In this document: positions 6,891 through 14,839 of the stretch, one piece after another
Position numbering within the stretch: the first letter of the stretch is position 1
Layout of the letters: each line of letters begins with the position of its first letter
NCBI RefSeq assembly: GCF_016881005.1
Contig: NZ_JACOPV010000014.1
Location: forward strand, 62,001 to 126,000
Length of the DNA: 64,000 nt
Origin: Pseudomonas arcuscaelestis
GTDB lineage: Bacteria > Pseudomonadota > Gammaproteobacteria > Pseudomonadales > Pseudomonadaceae
Reading direction: 5' to 3'
Notes under the pieces: generated by a model
What the model saw: the letters and a program-made list of their open reading frames with translations, nothing else
What the model was told of the DNA's origin: nothing
Database searches by the model: none
Position numbers and translations under genes: made by a program

Positions 6891-8524
6891 GCCGGCACCA
6901 CCTGCATCCAGCGGTTCTGATCGATTTCGATCAGGCTCGGGCCCTTGCGGGCACACGCCTGGCGCAACGCCTCACGCAGTTGCTCGACATCGTCCACAGC
7001 CTGGGCGGCACAGCCCAGGGCCTTGGCCACACCGATGAAGTCTGGCGTATGAATATCCACGCCCACTGGCTCGATGGCGCGGTTGACCATGTACTTCTTG
7101 ATTTCCTCGTAGCCCTGGTTGTTCCACAGCACGACAATTAGCGGCACCTGTGCTTCGGTTGCACTGGCCAGTTCCGGCAGGGTGAACTGCAAACCGCCGT
7201 CACCAATCAGGCAAATGACTGGTGCCCGGTCCTCAATGGCTTCGGCGTTGCCCAACCACGCGCCCATGGCTGCCGGCAAGGCATAGCCCAGCGTGCCGTA
7301 GCCGGTTGAGGCATTGAACCAGCGCCGTGGATGATCCATGTCCAGGGTCAGGTTGCCGGTATAGACCGGTTGGGTCGAATCACCCACCAACACGGCATTG
7401 GGCAAGGTTTCGAGCAGGGTCTTGAGCATGCGGGTCTGGCTGTGCATTGGCGCATCCCAATCAGCCAACAGCCGCTCACGCAAACGTGCCGCGCGGCCGG
7501 CGCCCCACTGCGCTGTGCGTACTGGAGTTGGCTGATCGGCCAACGCTACGAGCAGCGCCTGGGTGGCGACTGTAGCGTCGGCAACCAACGCAAGCTCAGG
7601 CGGGTAGTTGCGTACCGTCTGGTCCGGATCGATGTCGATTCGCAGCAAACGGCCAGGGATCTCGAAGCCACCTTTGAAGGTCACGTCATAGTCGGTTTCA
7701 GCAAGCTCGGTGCCAATTGCCAGCACCACGTCAGCTTCGGCCACCAACTCACGGGTTGCCACCAGCGACTGGGTCGAACCGATCTGCAGCGGGTGGTTGG
7801 AGGGCAGCACACCCTTGGCGTTGATTGTCAACGCCACCGGCGCCTGCAGATATTCAGCCAGGCGCGTCAGTTCCACGCTGGCTTCGATGGCACCGCCACC
7901 GGCGAGGATCAGCGGGCGTCGTGCACTGGCCAACAGTGTCGCCATTTGCGCCACCGCTGCTGGGGCAGCACCGGCGCGGGAAATACGCACAGGCGTACTG
8001 TTCAATAGGTGATCGGCATCTTCAACCAGGACATCCAGCGGGATCTCGATATGCACCGGGCGCGGACGCGCCCCATCAAACACCGCAAAGGCACGGGCCA
8101 ACACCATCGGCAGATCATCGGCACTCATCAAGGTATGCGAGAAGCCCGCAACGCCCGCAACCAAGTTGCCCTGGGCCGGCAACTCATGCAGTTTGCCGCG
8201 TCCACCCCCCAACTGGTTGCGCGACTGCACGCTGGAAATCACCAGCATCGGAATCGAGTCGGCATAGGCCTGGCCCATCGCGGTGGTGATGTTGGTCATT
8301 CCCGGACCGGTAATGATGAAGCAGACACCCGGCTTGCCACGGGTGCGCGCGTAGCCATCAGCCATGAAACCTGCGCCCTGCTCGTGACGCGGGGTTATGT
8401 GCCGGATAGAAGAGCTTGCCAGGCCACGGTAGAGTTCCACGGTATGCACGCCGGGAATTCCAAAGACATGGTCAACACCATAGCCTTCAAGAAGTTTTAC
8501 CAGTACTTCACCGCAAGTTGCCAT
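6887..8524 (-). CDS. TPP-dependent decarboxylase, probable 5-guanidino-2-oxopentanoate decarboxylase (AruI-like)
   Basis: A 545-residue thiamine pyrophosphate enzyme of the acetolactate synthase fold. The N-terminal PYR domain has GIPGVHTVELYRGL and the catalytic Glu48 (TPRHEQGAGFMADGYAR). A central domain follows, and the C-terminal PP domain carries the TPP motif GDGGLQFTLPEL...LWNNQGY. It lacks a regulatory partner gene and is coupled to an aldehyde dehydrogenase. That fits a 2-oxo acid decarboxylase such as the 2-ketoarginine decarboxylase of the arginine transaminase pathway better than true acetolactate synthase. The ATG at 8524 (MATCGEVL) begins the conserved domain; an upstream in-frame start was rejected. 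A LysR gene diverges from it. Confidence 0.75.
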   Translation of the reverse strand: MATCGEVLVKLLEGYGVDHVFGIPGVHTVELYRGLASSSIRHITPRHEQGAGFMADGYARTRGKPGVCFIITGPGMTNITTAMGQAYADSIPMLVISSVQSRNQLGGGRGKLHELPAQGNLVAGVAGFSHTLMSADDLPMVLARAFAVFDGARPRPVHIEIPLDVLVEDADHLLNSTPVRISRAGAAPAAVAQMATLLASARRPLILAGGGAIEASVELTRLAEYLQAPVALTINAKGVLPSNHPLQIGSTQSLVATRELVAEADVVLAIGTELAETDYDVTFKGGFEIPGRLLRIDIDPDQTVRNYPPELALVADATVATQALLVALADQPTPVRTAQWGAGRAARLRERLLADWDAPMHSQTRMLKTLLETLPNAVLVGDSTQPVYTGNLTLDMDHPRRWFNASTGYGTLGYALPAAMGAWLGNAEAIEDRAPVICLIGDGGLQFTLPELASATEAQVPLIVVLWNNQGYEEIKKYMVNRAIEPVGVDIHTPDFIGVAKALGCAAQAVDDVEQLREALRQACARKGPSLIEIDQNRWMQVVPA

Positions 8525-8607
8525 GTTCGTCTGCCTGTTGTTGTGCTGAAAACAGACTTCATTGGACCGCTGGCTGGCTACCGGCACAATGCAAAAAAGC
8601 TCATACT

Positions 8608-8630
8608 AGCCATGTCTACAGATCATGGCT
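8608..8630. promoter_or_regulatory. Candidate LysR operator
   Basis: AGCCATG and CATGGCT are perfect 7-bp inverted arms 9 bp apart, between the divergent decarboxylase gene and the LysR gene, ending 8 bp before the latter's start. The T-N11-A style symmetry suits a LysR-type site. Confidence 0.4.
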
Positions 8631-8638
8631 GAGTTCTC

Positions 8639-9526
8639 ATGAAACGCCTGCCGCCGCTGCCGGCCCTGCATACCTTTCTGGTCACTGCCCAGTGCTGCAA
8701 CTTCACCCGTGCGGCGCAACTGCTGCACATTACCCAGGGGGCAGTGAGCCGGCAGATCGCGGGCCTGGAAGATCATCTTGGCTATGCCCTATTCCTGCGC
8801 CAGGCCCGAGGCTTGAGCCTGACCCGCGAAGGTCATGATTGGTTGCCACGGGTGCAACAGGTTTTCGCCTTGATCGAGGAAGGTGTGCAGCAAGTGGGGG
8901 CTCGCAGCACCACGTTGCAGCTTAAGGCGCCCACCTGTGTCATGCGCTGGCTGCTGCCGCGCTTGATGGAATGGCAAGCGCTACGCCCGGATGTGCCGGT
9001 AGAGTTGACCACCACCGTGCAGCATGGTATGGACTTTCGTCGCGAAATGTTCGATGCGGCCGTGGTCTACGGTGCTGCGCCCAATCATGGCTTGCACACC
9101 CTTAAGCTGTTCGACGAACAACTCACGCCTGTGTGCGCGCCGCAATTGCTCGCGGGGCCTTTGCCCTTGCAGCAGTTGGCGGACCTTGAACACCACATGC
9201 TGCTGCACCCGACACGTGACCAGCGTGACTGGAACACCTGGCTCGCAGCAGCAGGTGCACATCTGTCCCGGCAAGGCAAAGTCCAGCATTTCGAAACCTT
9301 GGACATGGCCATGTCCATGGCCTCACAAGGCACTGGCGTAGCTATCGGCGATTGGTCGCTGATCGGTGATGATCTGAGCTGTGGCCGGCTGGTTACGCCG
9401 TTCCCGCTCAAGGTCGCTACCGGTCAGGCCTACTACCTGGTGCGACCACAAGGCTCGACCTCGACAGCCTTGCTGGAACTGCTCGACTGGTTGTGCGAGC
9501 AGTCCCAGGCCCGGACGCCTCAGTAA
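8639..9526 (+). CDS. LysR-family regulator (GcvA-like)
   Basis: A 295-residue LysR protein. The N-terminal winged helix-turn-helix (residues 5-65, FLVTAQCCNFTRAAQLLHITQGAVSRQIAGLEDHLGYALF) is followed by a GcvA-type effector-binding domain (VMRWLLPRLMEWQALRPDVPVELTT). It is divergent from the decarboxylase/aldehyde dehydrogenase pair and probably regulates it. The stop codon overlaps the convergent gene's end by 7 bp. Confidence 0.88.
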   Translation: MKRLPPLPALHTFLVTAQCCNFTRAAQLLHITQGAVSRQIAGLEDHLGYALFLRQARGLSLTREGHDWLPRVQQVFALIEEGVQQVGARSTTLQLKAPTCVMRWLLPRLMEWQALRPDVPVELTTTVQHGMDFRREMFDAAVVYGAAPNHGLHTLKLFDEQLTPVCAPQLLAGPLPLQQLADLEHHMLLHPTRDQRDWNTWLAAAGAHLSRQGKVQHFETLDMAMSMASQGTGVAIGDWSLIGDDLSCGRLVTPFPLKVATGQAYYLVRPQGSTSTALLELLDWLCEQSQARTPQ

Positions 9527-10134
9527 CCGACGGTGAAACGCTGGCGCGAGTGAGCGGGTTTTTCCACTTCATCAAGCATAGCGATGGCGTAGTCGGCAAA
9601 GCTGATCCAGCTTTTACCGTCGGCAGCGATCAGCAGATGATCCTTGCCGACACGATAGTGGGCGGCTCGCGCGGCTTCGACGAACTCCGCCGATGGCGAA
9701 AGGAAGGTCCAGTCCAACTCTTTTTCCTGACGCAGGGTATCGAGGTAGTGCCCACCGGCCGTGGCTTCGGCCTTGTACGCTTCGGGAAAATCTGGACTGT
9801 CGATAACCTTGTGGCCCGATGGCAGCAACAGGCTACCTGCCCCACCCACTACCAACAGCCGTTTGACCCCGGCCTTTTTCACCGGCTCGATGATGGCCTG
9901 TGGCTTGATGGCGGAAAAATGCACAGCACTGAGGACCACGTCCTGGCCAACCAGGGCGCGCTCCATTGCAGCCGTGTCAGTGACATCCAGGGCCAGGGTG
10001 GTAACCCCTTCACGCCCCTGCAACCGGGCCGGGTTGCGTGCGATCGCGGTAACGCTGTGTCCCCGTCGCAGGGCTTCTTCCAGTAATTGGCTACCGGCAC
10101 GACCCGTTGCACCAATGATTGCGATCTTGCTCAT
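9520..10134 (-). CDS. NAD(P)H-binding Rossmann-fold protein (atypical SDR, NmrA/YwnB-like)
   Basis: A 204-residue protein starting MSKIAIIGATGRAGSQLLEEALRRGHSVTAIARNPARL. The GATGRAG glycine motif binds NAD(P), and LLVVGGAGSLLL follows at strand 5. It belongs to the compact atypical SDRs that act as NAD(P)H-dependent reductases or redox sensors. The ATG at 10134 has GGAG 8 nt upstream. It is 30 bp downstream of the MBL-fold gene on the same strand and probably cotranscribed. Confidence 0.82.
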   Translation of the reverse strand: MSKIAIIGATGRAGSQLLEEALRRGHSVTAIARNPARLQGREGVTTLALDVTDTAAMERALVGQDVVLSAVHFSAIKPQAIIEPVKKAGVKRLLVVGGAGSLLLPSGHKVIDSPDFPEAYKAEATAGGHYLDTLRQEKELDWTFLSPSAEFVEAARAAHYRVGKDHLLIAADGKSWISFADYAIAMLDEVEKPAHSRQRFTVGY

Positions 10135-10164
10135 GGAAAATCTCCAGTCAGAGTTGAATGTCAC

Positions 10165-11049
10165 TTACCACTTCATTTCGTCCTTGGCGACCTTGGCGCC
10201 GAGCTCCAGCGAACTTTCTTCACCCAGGCCCGGGTAGCGTTTTTTCATCGCAGCAATCAGCTCTGCGGCGTTACCCGCCTTGGCGGTTTCTTCGTCAAAG
10301 GCACGGATGTAATCCGCGGTGAAGTTGACCGCTTCAAGCGACCTGCCGGGCTGGCCCAGGTAATGACCAGGCACCACGACCTGCGGCTTGAGCAATTGGA
10401 TGCGCTGGAGTGTTGTAAGCCAATCCTTGTGGGACTGTGCCGACTGGGTGTCGGCCATCCACACATGCAGGTTGTCTGCCACCACTACCCCACCGACTAC
10501 CGCCTTGATCGAAGGAATCCAGACAAAACTGCGATCCGGCTGCGGGCCATCCAGGCCAAGCACTTGCAGTGGCTGGCCTTCGAGCATCAACTGATTGCCT
10601 TCAAGCACTTGCGGCACGACTAACCGCGCGGGTTTGTCGGTGCCCATCTGCGGCCCCCAGTACGCCAATTTGGCGTCCATGGTCTGCTTGATATGCGCCA
10701 CAGTGGCCGCGGAGGCCACAACCTTGGCCTGCGGATAGGCATCGGTAAGCGTCTGCAAGCCGAGGTAGTAATCCGGATCACCGTGGCTGATATAGATAGT
10801 GGTGAGGTTTTTGCCACCGGTGCGAAGCTTGGTCAGGACCTGTTCGGCCTGTGTCTTACCGAACTGGGCATCGACCAGAATGGCGTCGTGCTTGGCACTG
10901 ACAATCACCGAGCTGACCGGAAACAATGCGTCAGCGCCTGGGTTGTAGACGTCCAGGAGCAGCGGCTGCTCAGCGGCATGGGGCTGGGCCAGGACACCGA
11001 AGGTGACACAGGCCAGTAGCAGCCCACACAAGGAGAATGAACGACGCAT
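10165..11049 (-). CDS. Exported MBL-fold hydrolase with altered metal motif
   Basis: A 294-residue protein with a signal peptide (RRSFSLCGLLLACVTFGVLAQPHA, cleavage near residue 25) and a metallo-beta-lactamase fold. The signature is SHGDPDYYLG (His89, Asp91, Asp93, Tyr94) instead of HxHxDH, so two of the usual metal-binding histidines are replaced. A later His is in VVPGHYLG. It may bind metal differently or have lost hydrolase activity. The ATG at 11049 was chosen because it begins the signal peptide. It lies upstream of the SDR-like gene in a two-gene unit divergent from a LysR gene. Confidence 0.8.
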   Translation of the reverse strand: MRRSFSLCGLLLACVTFGVLAQPHAAEQPLLLDVYNPGADALFPVSSVIVSAKHDAILVDAQFGKTQAEQVLTKLRTGGKNLTTIYISHGDPDYYLGLQTLTDAYPQAKVVASAATVAHIKQTMDAKLAYWGPQMGTDKPARLVVPQVLEGNQLMLEGQPLQVLGLDGPQPDRSFVWIPSIKAVVGGVVVADNLHVWMADTQSAQSHKDWLTTLQRIQLLKPQVVVPGHYLGQPGRSLEAVNFTADYIRAFDEETAKAGNAAELIAAMKKRYPGLGEESSLELGAKVAKDEMKW

Positions 11050-11155
11050 CAAGGTAGATCCCGTAAGAAGAGGCAGTGGGCAACAGCTTAGTTGCACAAA
11101 CCAATACAAAAAATGCGATGCTTTGACATAGTTTGTTTCTAAAACCGGGCAAATA

Positions 11156-12064
11156 ATGGATCGTCTGAACGCAATGCGGGTCTTCGTCAGTGTCGTGGAT
11201 CTGGGCAGCCAATCGGCGGCTGCCGATCACCTGGACCTGTCACGCCCGGTTGTTTCTCGCTACCTGGCAGAACTTGAAGACTGGGTAGGTGCGCGCTTGA
11301 TGCAACGCACAACCCGGCGCTTGAGCCTGACTGCCGCCGGCCAGGAAACCTTGCCGCGCTGCCGCCAGATGCTGGAACTGGCTGGCGACTTGCAAGCGGC
11401 CGTCAGCACCCCGGACGAGGCGCCACGCGGTGAATTGCGCATCAGCGTCAGCACCTCATTTGGCCAGGCACAGCTGGTCGATGCCGTGGCCGAATACGTC
11501 AAACGCTATCCAGGGGTAAAGATCGACCTGCAAATGCTCGATCGCACGGTCAACTTGGTGGATGAGCGCATCGATCTGGCGATCCGCACAAGCAACGATC
11601 TGGACCCCTACCTGATTGCCCGACGCCTGACTGTGTGCCGCTCGGTCATCTGCGCATCCCCTGCCTACTTGCGCACCCATCCCACCCCCTTGCAGGTACA
11701 GGACCTGAGTCAGCACAACTGCCTCACCCACTCCTACTTCGGCCGTAGCCTCTGGCACTTCGACGTACAGGGCGAAGCCGTCGCGGTGCCAGTGCAGGGC
11801 AATATCAGCGCCAATGAAGCGATGACCTTGCAACGCGCGGCACTGACCGGCGTCGGCATTGCCATGCTGCCCACCTACCAGGCCGCAGCCGCCTTGCGCA
11901 GCGGTGAACTGATGCGCCTGCTGCCCCACGCCCGCCCGCGTGAACTCAATCTCAATGCGGTCTACACCTCACGCAAGCACATGCCTGCAACGCTGCGCAG
12001 CATGCTCGACTTCCTCGCCGAGCGCTTCACCGCCGAACCACAATGGGACCGCGACCTGCCCTGA
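11156..12064 (+). CDS. LysR-family regulator
   Basis: A 302-residue LysR protein. The HTH (residues 1-60) reads MDRLNAMRVFVSVVDLGSQSAAADHLDLSRPVVSRYLAELE; it is followed by a LysR substrate-binding domain of the CrgA-like type (GELRISVSTSFGQAQLVDAVAEY). It is divergent from the MBL-fold/SDR pair, which is its likely target. Confidence 0.88.
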   Translation: MDRLNAMRVFVSVVDLGSQSAAADHLDLSRPVVSRYLAELEDWVGARLMQRTTRRLSLTAAGQETLPRCRQMLELAGDLQAAVSTPDEAPRGELRISVSTSFGQAQLVDAVAEYVKRYPGVKIDLQMLDRTVNLVDERIDLAIRTSNDLDPYLIARRLTVCRSVICASPAYLRTHPTPLQVQDLSQHNCLTHSYFGRSLWHFDVQGEAVAVPVQGNISANEAMTLQRAALTGVGIAMLPTYQAAAALRSGELMRLLPHARPRELNLNAVYTSRKHMPATLRSMLDFLAERFTAEPQWDRDLP

Positions 12065-12136
12065 TACGGGCAGCCCAGGCAAAGCTGGCCTATGCTTTAG
12101 GTAGCACTTGTGTGCGACTGAAAGGAGGTGAGCGTC

Positions 12137-12310
12137 ATGACCCTCAAGTCCAGAAGATGCGCTGTCATTTGCGCTATCGCAGCAGTGCTGGGGCTCTATG
12201 CCGCAGCCGCTTTTCGGGTTGAACAGGCCCGTCACCAGCCGTATTCGGCAGCCAGTTGCAGCCTGGCCCATTGCGTACCCCACACCGCCACCTTGAGCGC
12301 GCTCAGATAG
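12137..12310 (+). CDS. Small single-span membrane or exported protein, 57 aa
   Basis: The ATG at 12137 is preceded by AAGGAGGTGA (12122-12131), an almost perfect anti-16S match, at good spacing. The peptide starts MTLKSRRCAVICAIAAVLGL: a basic start and one hydrophobic stretch (about residues 8-25), then a short tail with Cys-Ser-Leu-Ala-His-Cys. It may be a membrane anchor or a secreted peptide. It is not obviously in an operon; the DHA2 exporter starts 130 bp downstream. No family recognised. Its reality rests on the ribosome site and the membrane-like start. Confidence 0.5.
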   Translation: MTLKSRRCAVICAIAAVLGLYAAAAFRVEQARHQPYSAASCSLAHCVPHTATLSALR

Positions 12311-12439
12311 CCCTGGGCAGAAGATGTGAAGAGTGGCACGCGCTTCGCGGCAGACGCTTAGCAAGCTATCGAGTACACTGGGCAGCACTTGCTCCCGCAG
12401 CTCAAGCCTGTGGGATAACCCTGCCTTTCGAGCTGGCCT

Positions 12440-13897
12440 GTGACGCAACTCAATACCCCGCAACCGGTCCTGCGAAGCGTGCTGGTAGCGCTGATGCTGG
12501 CGATTTTCCTGGGTGCCCTGGACCAGACCATCGTCGCCGTGTCGATGCCGGCGATCTCCGCCCAATTTAATGATGTCGGCCTGCTTGCCTGGGTGATTTC
12601 CGGCTATATGGTAGCCATGACCGTGGCTGTGCCGATCTACGGCAAGCTGGGTGATCTGTACGGCAGGCGCCGGATGATTCTTACCGGCACCGCGCTGTTT
12701 ACCCTCGCATCGCTGTTCTGTGCCCTGGCCCAGAATATGGAGCAACTGGTGTTGGCGCGGGTACTCCAGGGTATCGGCGCCGGCGGCATGGTCTCGGTGA
12801 GCCAGGCGATCATTGGCGACTTCGTGCCCCCACGGGAACGGGGTCGCTATCAGGGTTACTTCAGCAGTATGTATGCCCTGGCCAGCGTCCTGGGCCCGGT
12901 GCTGGGTGGTTATTTGACCGAATATTTGTCGTGGCGCTGGGTATTCTGGTTGAACCTGCCGCTGGGACTGGCGGCATGGTGGGTGACCCGCCGCGCGCTG
13001 CGAACCCTGGCGGTGCCGCAGCGCCAGGTTCAGGTCGATTACATGGGGGCTGCGTTGCTGATCTTCGGGCTGAGCAGCTTGTTGCTGGGCATCACCCTGA
13101 TCGGCCAGGGCCAGCCCTGGTACTCACCAGCAGTCAGCGCTCTGCTGCTCTGCGCCCTCGTCGGATTACTGGCTTTCGTCCTGCATGAGCGCCGTACGCA
13201 AGAGCCGCTGCTGCCGCTGAAACTATTCGCCAACCGAGTGGCTACCCTGTGTTGGTGCACCCTGTTCTTCACCAGTTTTCAGGCTATTTCCCTGACGATG
13301 CTGATGCCCCTGCGCTACCAGAGCATCACCGGTGCGGGTGCCGACAGCGCCGCATTGCACCTGCTGCCACTGGCTATTGGCCTGCCGATCGGTGCCTACT
13401 GCGGCGGACGCCTGACCAGTTTTACCGGTCGCTACAAACCGCAGATCCTCGGTGGCGCGCTGCTCATGCCGTTTGCCATCGTCGGCATGGCCTATACGGC
13501 ACCAGAAGCTGTCTGGCTCAGCGGTGTGTTCATGCTACTGACCGGAATTGCATCGGGCCTGCAGTTCCCAACCTCGCTGGTCGCGGCCCAGAGCGCAGTA
13601 GAACCAAAGGATATCGGCGTAGCGACCAGCACCAGCAACCTGTTTCGCTCCCTGGGGGGAGCAATGGGGGTTGCGTGTATGTCGGCGCTGCTGCTGGCGA
13701 TGCTGCAACAGGGAGGTCTGAGCCTCGCCGGTGACGCGCTGCTCGGAAGCCTTAAAGCCGCAGGCCCAAGTGCGACCCTGCAAGCCGAATTGCTGCTGAC
13801 CTTCCGTCAACTGCTGCTTGGTAGTGCAACAGTGTCGCTACTCGGATTAACCGCCGCGCTGGCTTTGCCTGACAGACAATTACGCGGCCGCATGTAG
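12440..13897 (+). CDS. MFS drug:H+ antiporter, DHA2 family (EmrB/QacA type)
   Basis: A 485-residue inner-membrane exporter, probably 14 helices. Motif A GKLGDLYGRRRMILTG and helix-1 motif LDQTIVAVSMPAI are diagnostic of DHA2 pumps. Translation begins at a GTG with a weak ribosome site. No membrane-fusion partner is adjacent, so it probably works alone. It ends against the convergent ttgR gene, with a shared hairpin between the stops. Likely exports hydrophobic drugs; substrates unknown. Confidence 0.88.
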   Translation: MTQLNTPQPVLRSVLVALMLAIFLGALDQTIVAVSMPAISAQFNDVGLLAWVISGYMVAMTVAVPIYGKLGDLYGRRRMILTGTALFTLASLFCALAQNMEQLVLARVLQGIGAGGMVSVSQAIIGDFVPPRERGRYQGYFSSMYALASVLGPVLGGYLTEYLSWRWVFWLNLPLGLAAWWVTRRALRTLAVPQRQVQVDYMGAALLIFGLSSLLLGITLIGQGQPWYSPAVSALLLCALVGLLAFVLHERRTQEPLLPLKLFANRVATLCWCTLFFTSFQAISLTMLMPLRYQSITGAGADSAALHLLPLAIGLPIGAYCGGRLTSFTGRYKPQILGGALLMPFAIVGMAYTAPEAVWLSGVFMLLTGIASGLQFPTSLVAAQSAVEPKDIGVATSTSNLFRSLGGAMGVACMSALLLAMLQQGGLSLAGDALLGSLKAAGPSATLQAELLLTFRQLLLGSATVSLLGLTAALALPDRQLRGRM

Positions 13898-13946
13898 GAC
13901 TTTATGAAGTTGACCGCAACAATTGATCACAAACCTTCACAAAGTC
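13898..13946. terminator. Hairpin between convergent exporter and ttgR genes
   Basis: Arms at 13898-13909 and 13935-13946 match at 11 of 12 positions around a 25-nt loop and fill the whole space between the two stop codons. It is a plausible bidirectional terminator, though the T-runs are poor. Confidence 0.5.
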
Positions 13947-14579
13947 TTATTTGCGCAACGAGGGGCTCAAGCGCAGCATATCCAACCCGGTATCGACCCA
14001 AAGCTCAGCGTCACCCAACAGGTCGAAGCTTTCCGGTAACAGCAGCCAGCGGCGTATCAAGCCATCTATATAGGCATAGATCGCCAGCGCAGCGCGCTCC
14101 GGGTTCATATCAGCGGGCAATTGCCCACGCCTGACTGCATTGGCCAGTGATAACGCGATGTTGGCATGACATTCGAAGGTCGACGTCTGCCGTTGCTGGC
14201 GGATTTCGCACATATCATCGGTAAATTCACATTTATGATGGAGAATTTCGTTGATACGGCGGGTTTTCGGGTCGAGCACCATCTGATGCATCAATTGCAC
14301 GAGAAGCTTGCGCATGCAGCCCAGAGGATCAACTTCATCTTCGCTTTCACTGGCCCGAGCCAAGGCGTCCAAGGGCTCGTGCAGGCTTTCCAGCATGGCT
14401 TCGACCAGTTCCGCCTTGTCGTTGAAATGCCAGTAGATAGCGCCGCGAGTCACCCCGGCCAACTTGGCGATATCGGCGAGAGTGGTACGCGCTACCCCGC
14501 GCTTGTAGAAGGCTTTTTCCGCAGCTTCGAGAATTTGCGCGCGGGTTTCCTGAGCTTCCTCTTTGGTTCGACGGACCAT
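13947..14579 (-). CDS. ttgR: TetR-family repressor of the TtgABC efflux pump
   Basis: A 210-residue protein starting MVRRTKEEAQETRAQILEAA with the HTH at about residues 28-50 (TTLADIAKLAGVTRGAIYWHF). The effector domain contains RRINEILHHKCEFTDDMCEIRQQRQ and ends GLDMLRLSPSLRK, near-identical in layout to TtgR of P. putida. TtgR binds flavonoids, antibiotics and solvents in its large pocket and then leaves the operator shared with ttgABC. It is divergent from ttgA over 260 bp carrying that operator. Confidence 0.96.
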   Translation of the reverse strand: MVRRTKEEAQETRAQILEAAEKAFYKRGVARTTLADIAKLAGVTRGAIYWHFNDKAELVEAMLESLHEPLDALARASESEDEVDPLGCMRKLLVQLMHQMVLDPKTRRINEILHHKCEFTDDMCEIRQQRQTSTFECHANIALSLANAVRRGQLPADMNPERAALAIYAYIDGLIRRWLLLPESFDLLGDAELWVDTGLDMLRLSPSLRK

Positions 14580-14706
14580 GGCATCACCACCTCATCAAGA
14601 CCCAGATACGTCTATAGGCACCTGGGAGCTGCGCCGGATCAACCTCTGTTGGGCGTTACCGGAGTATTAATTTCAAGGCTTGCGACAGCCACTGGCATCA
14701 CGCGCA

Positions 14707-14739
14707 AGGTATTTACAAACAACCATGAATGTAAGTATA
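14707..14739. promoter_or_regulatory. TtgR operator and divergent ttgR/ttgA promoter
   Basis: TTACA (14711-14715) and TGTAA (14728-14732) flank AACAACCATGAA. With the flanking TAT and GTATA this is the quasi-palindromic operator known from P. putida ttgABC. It overlaps the promoters of both directions. The rest of 14580-14839 shows no gene. Confidence 0.85.
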
Positions 14740-14839
14740 TTCCTTAGCAAGCTATTAATCCATATAGACAAATTTATTTCATAGCGCCCCCTTTCCATTA
14801 TTCTTGAGCGTCTTCAGCTCTTGCGACCCGAGGATCTTC

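Noticed and set aside
11123..11151. TTGACA at 11123 as a promoter for the LysR gene at 11156
   Set aside because: The -35 is perfect but no acceptable -10 lies at 16-18 bp before the start codon.
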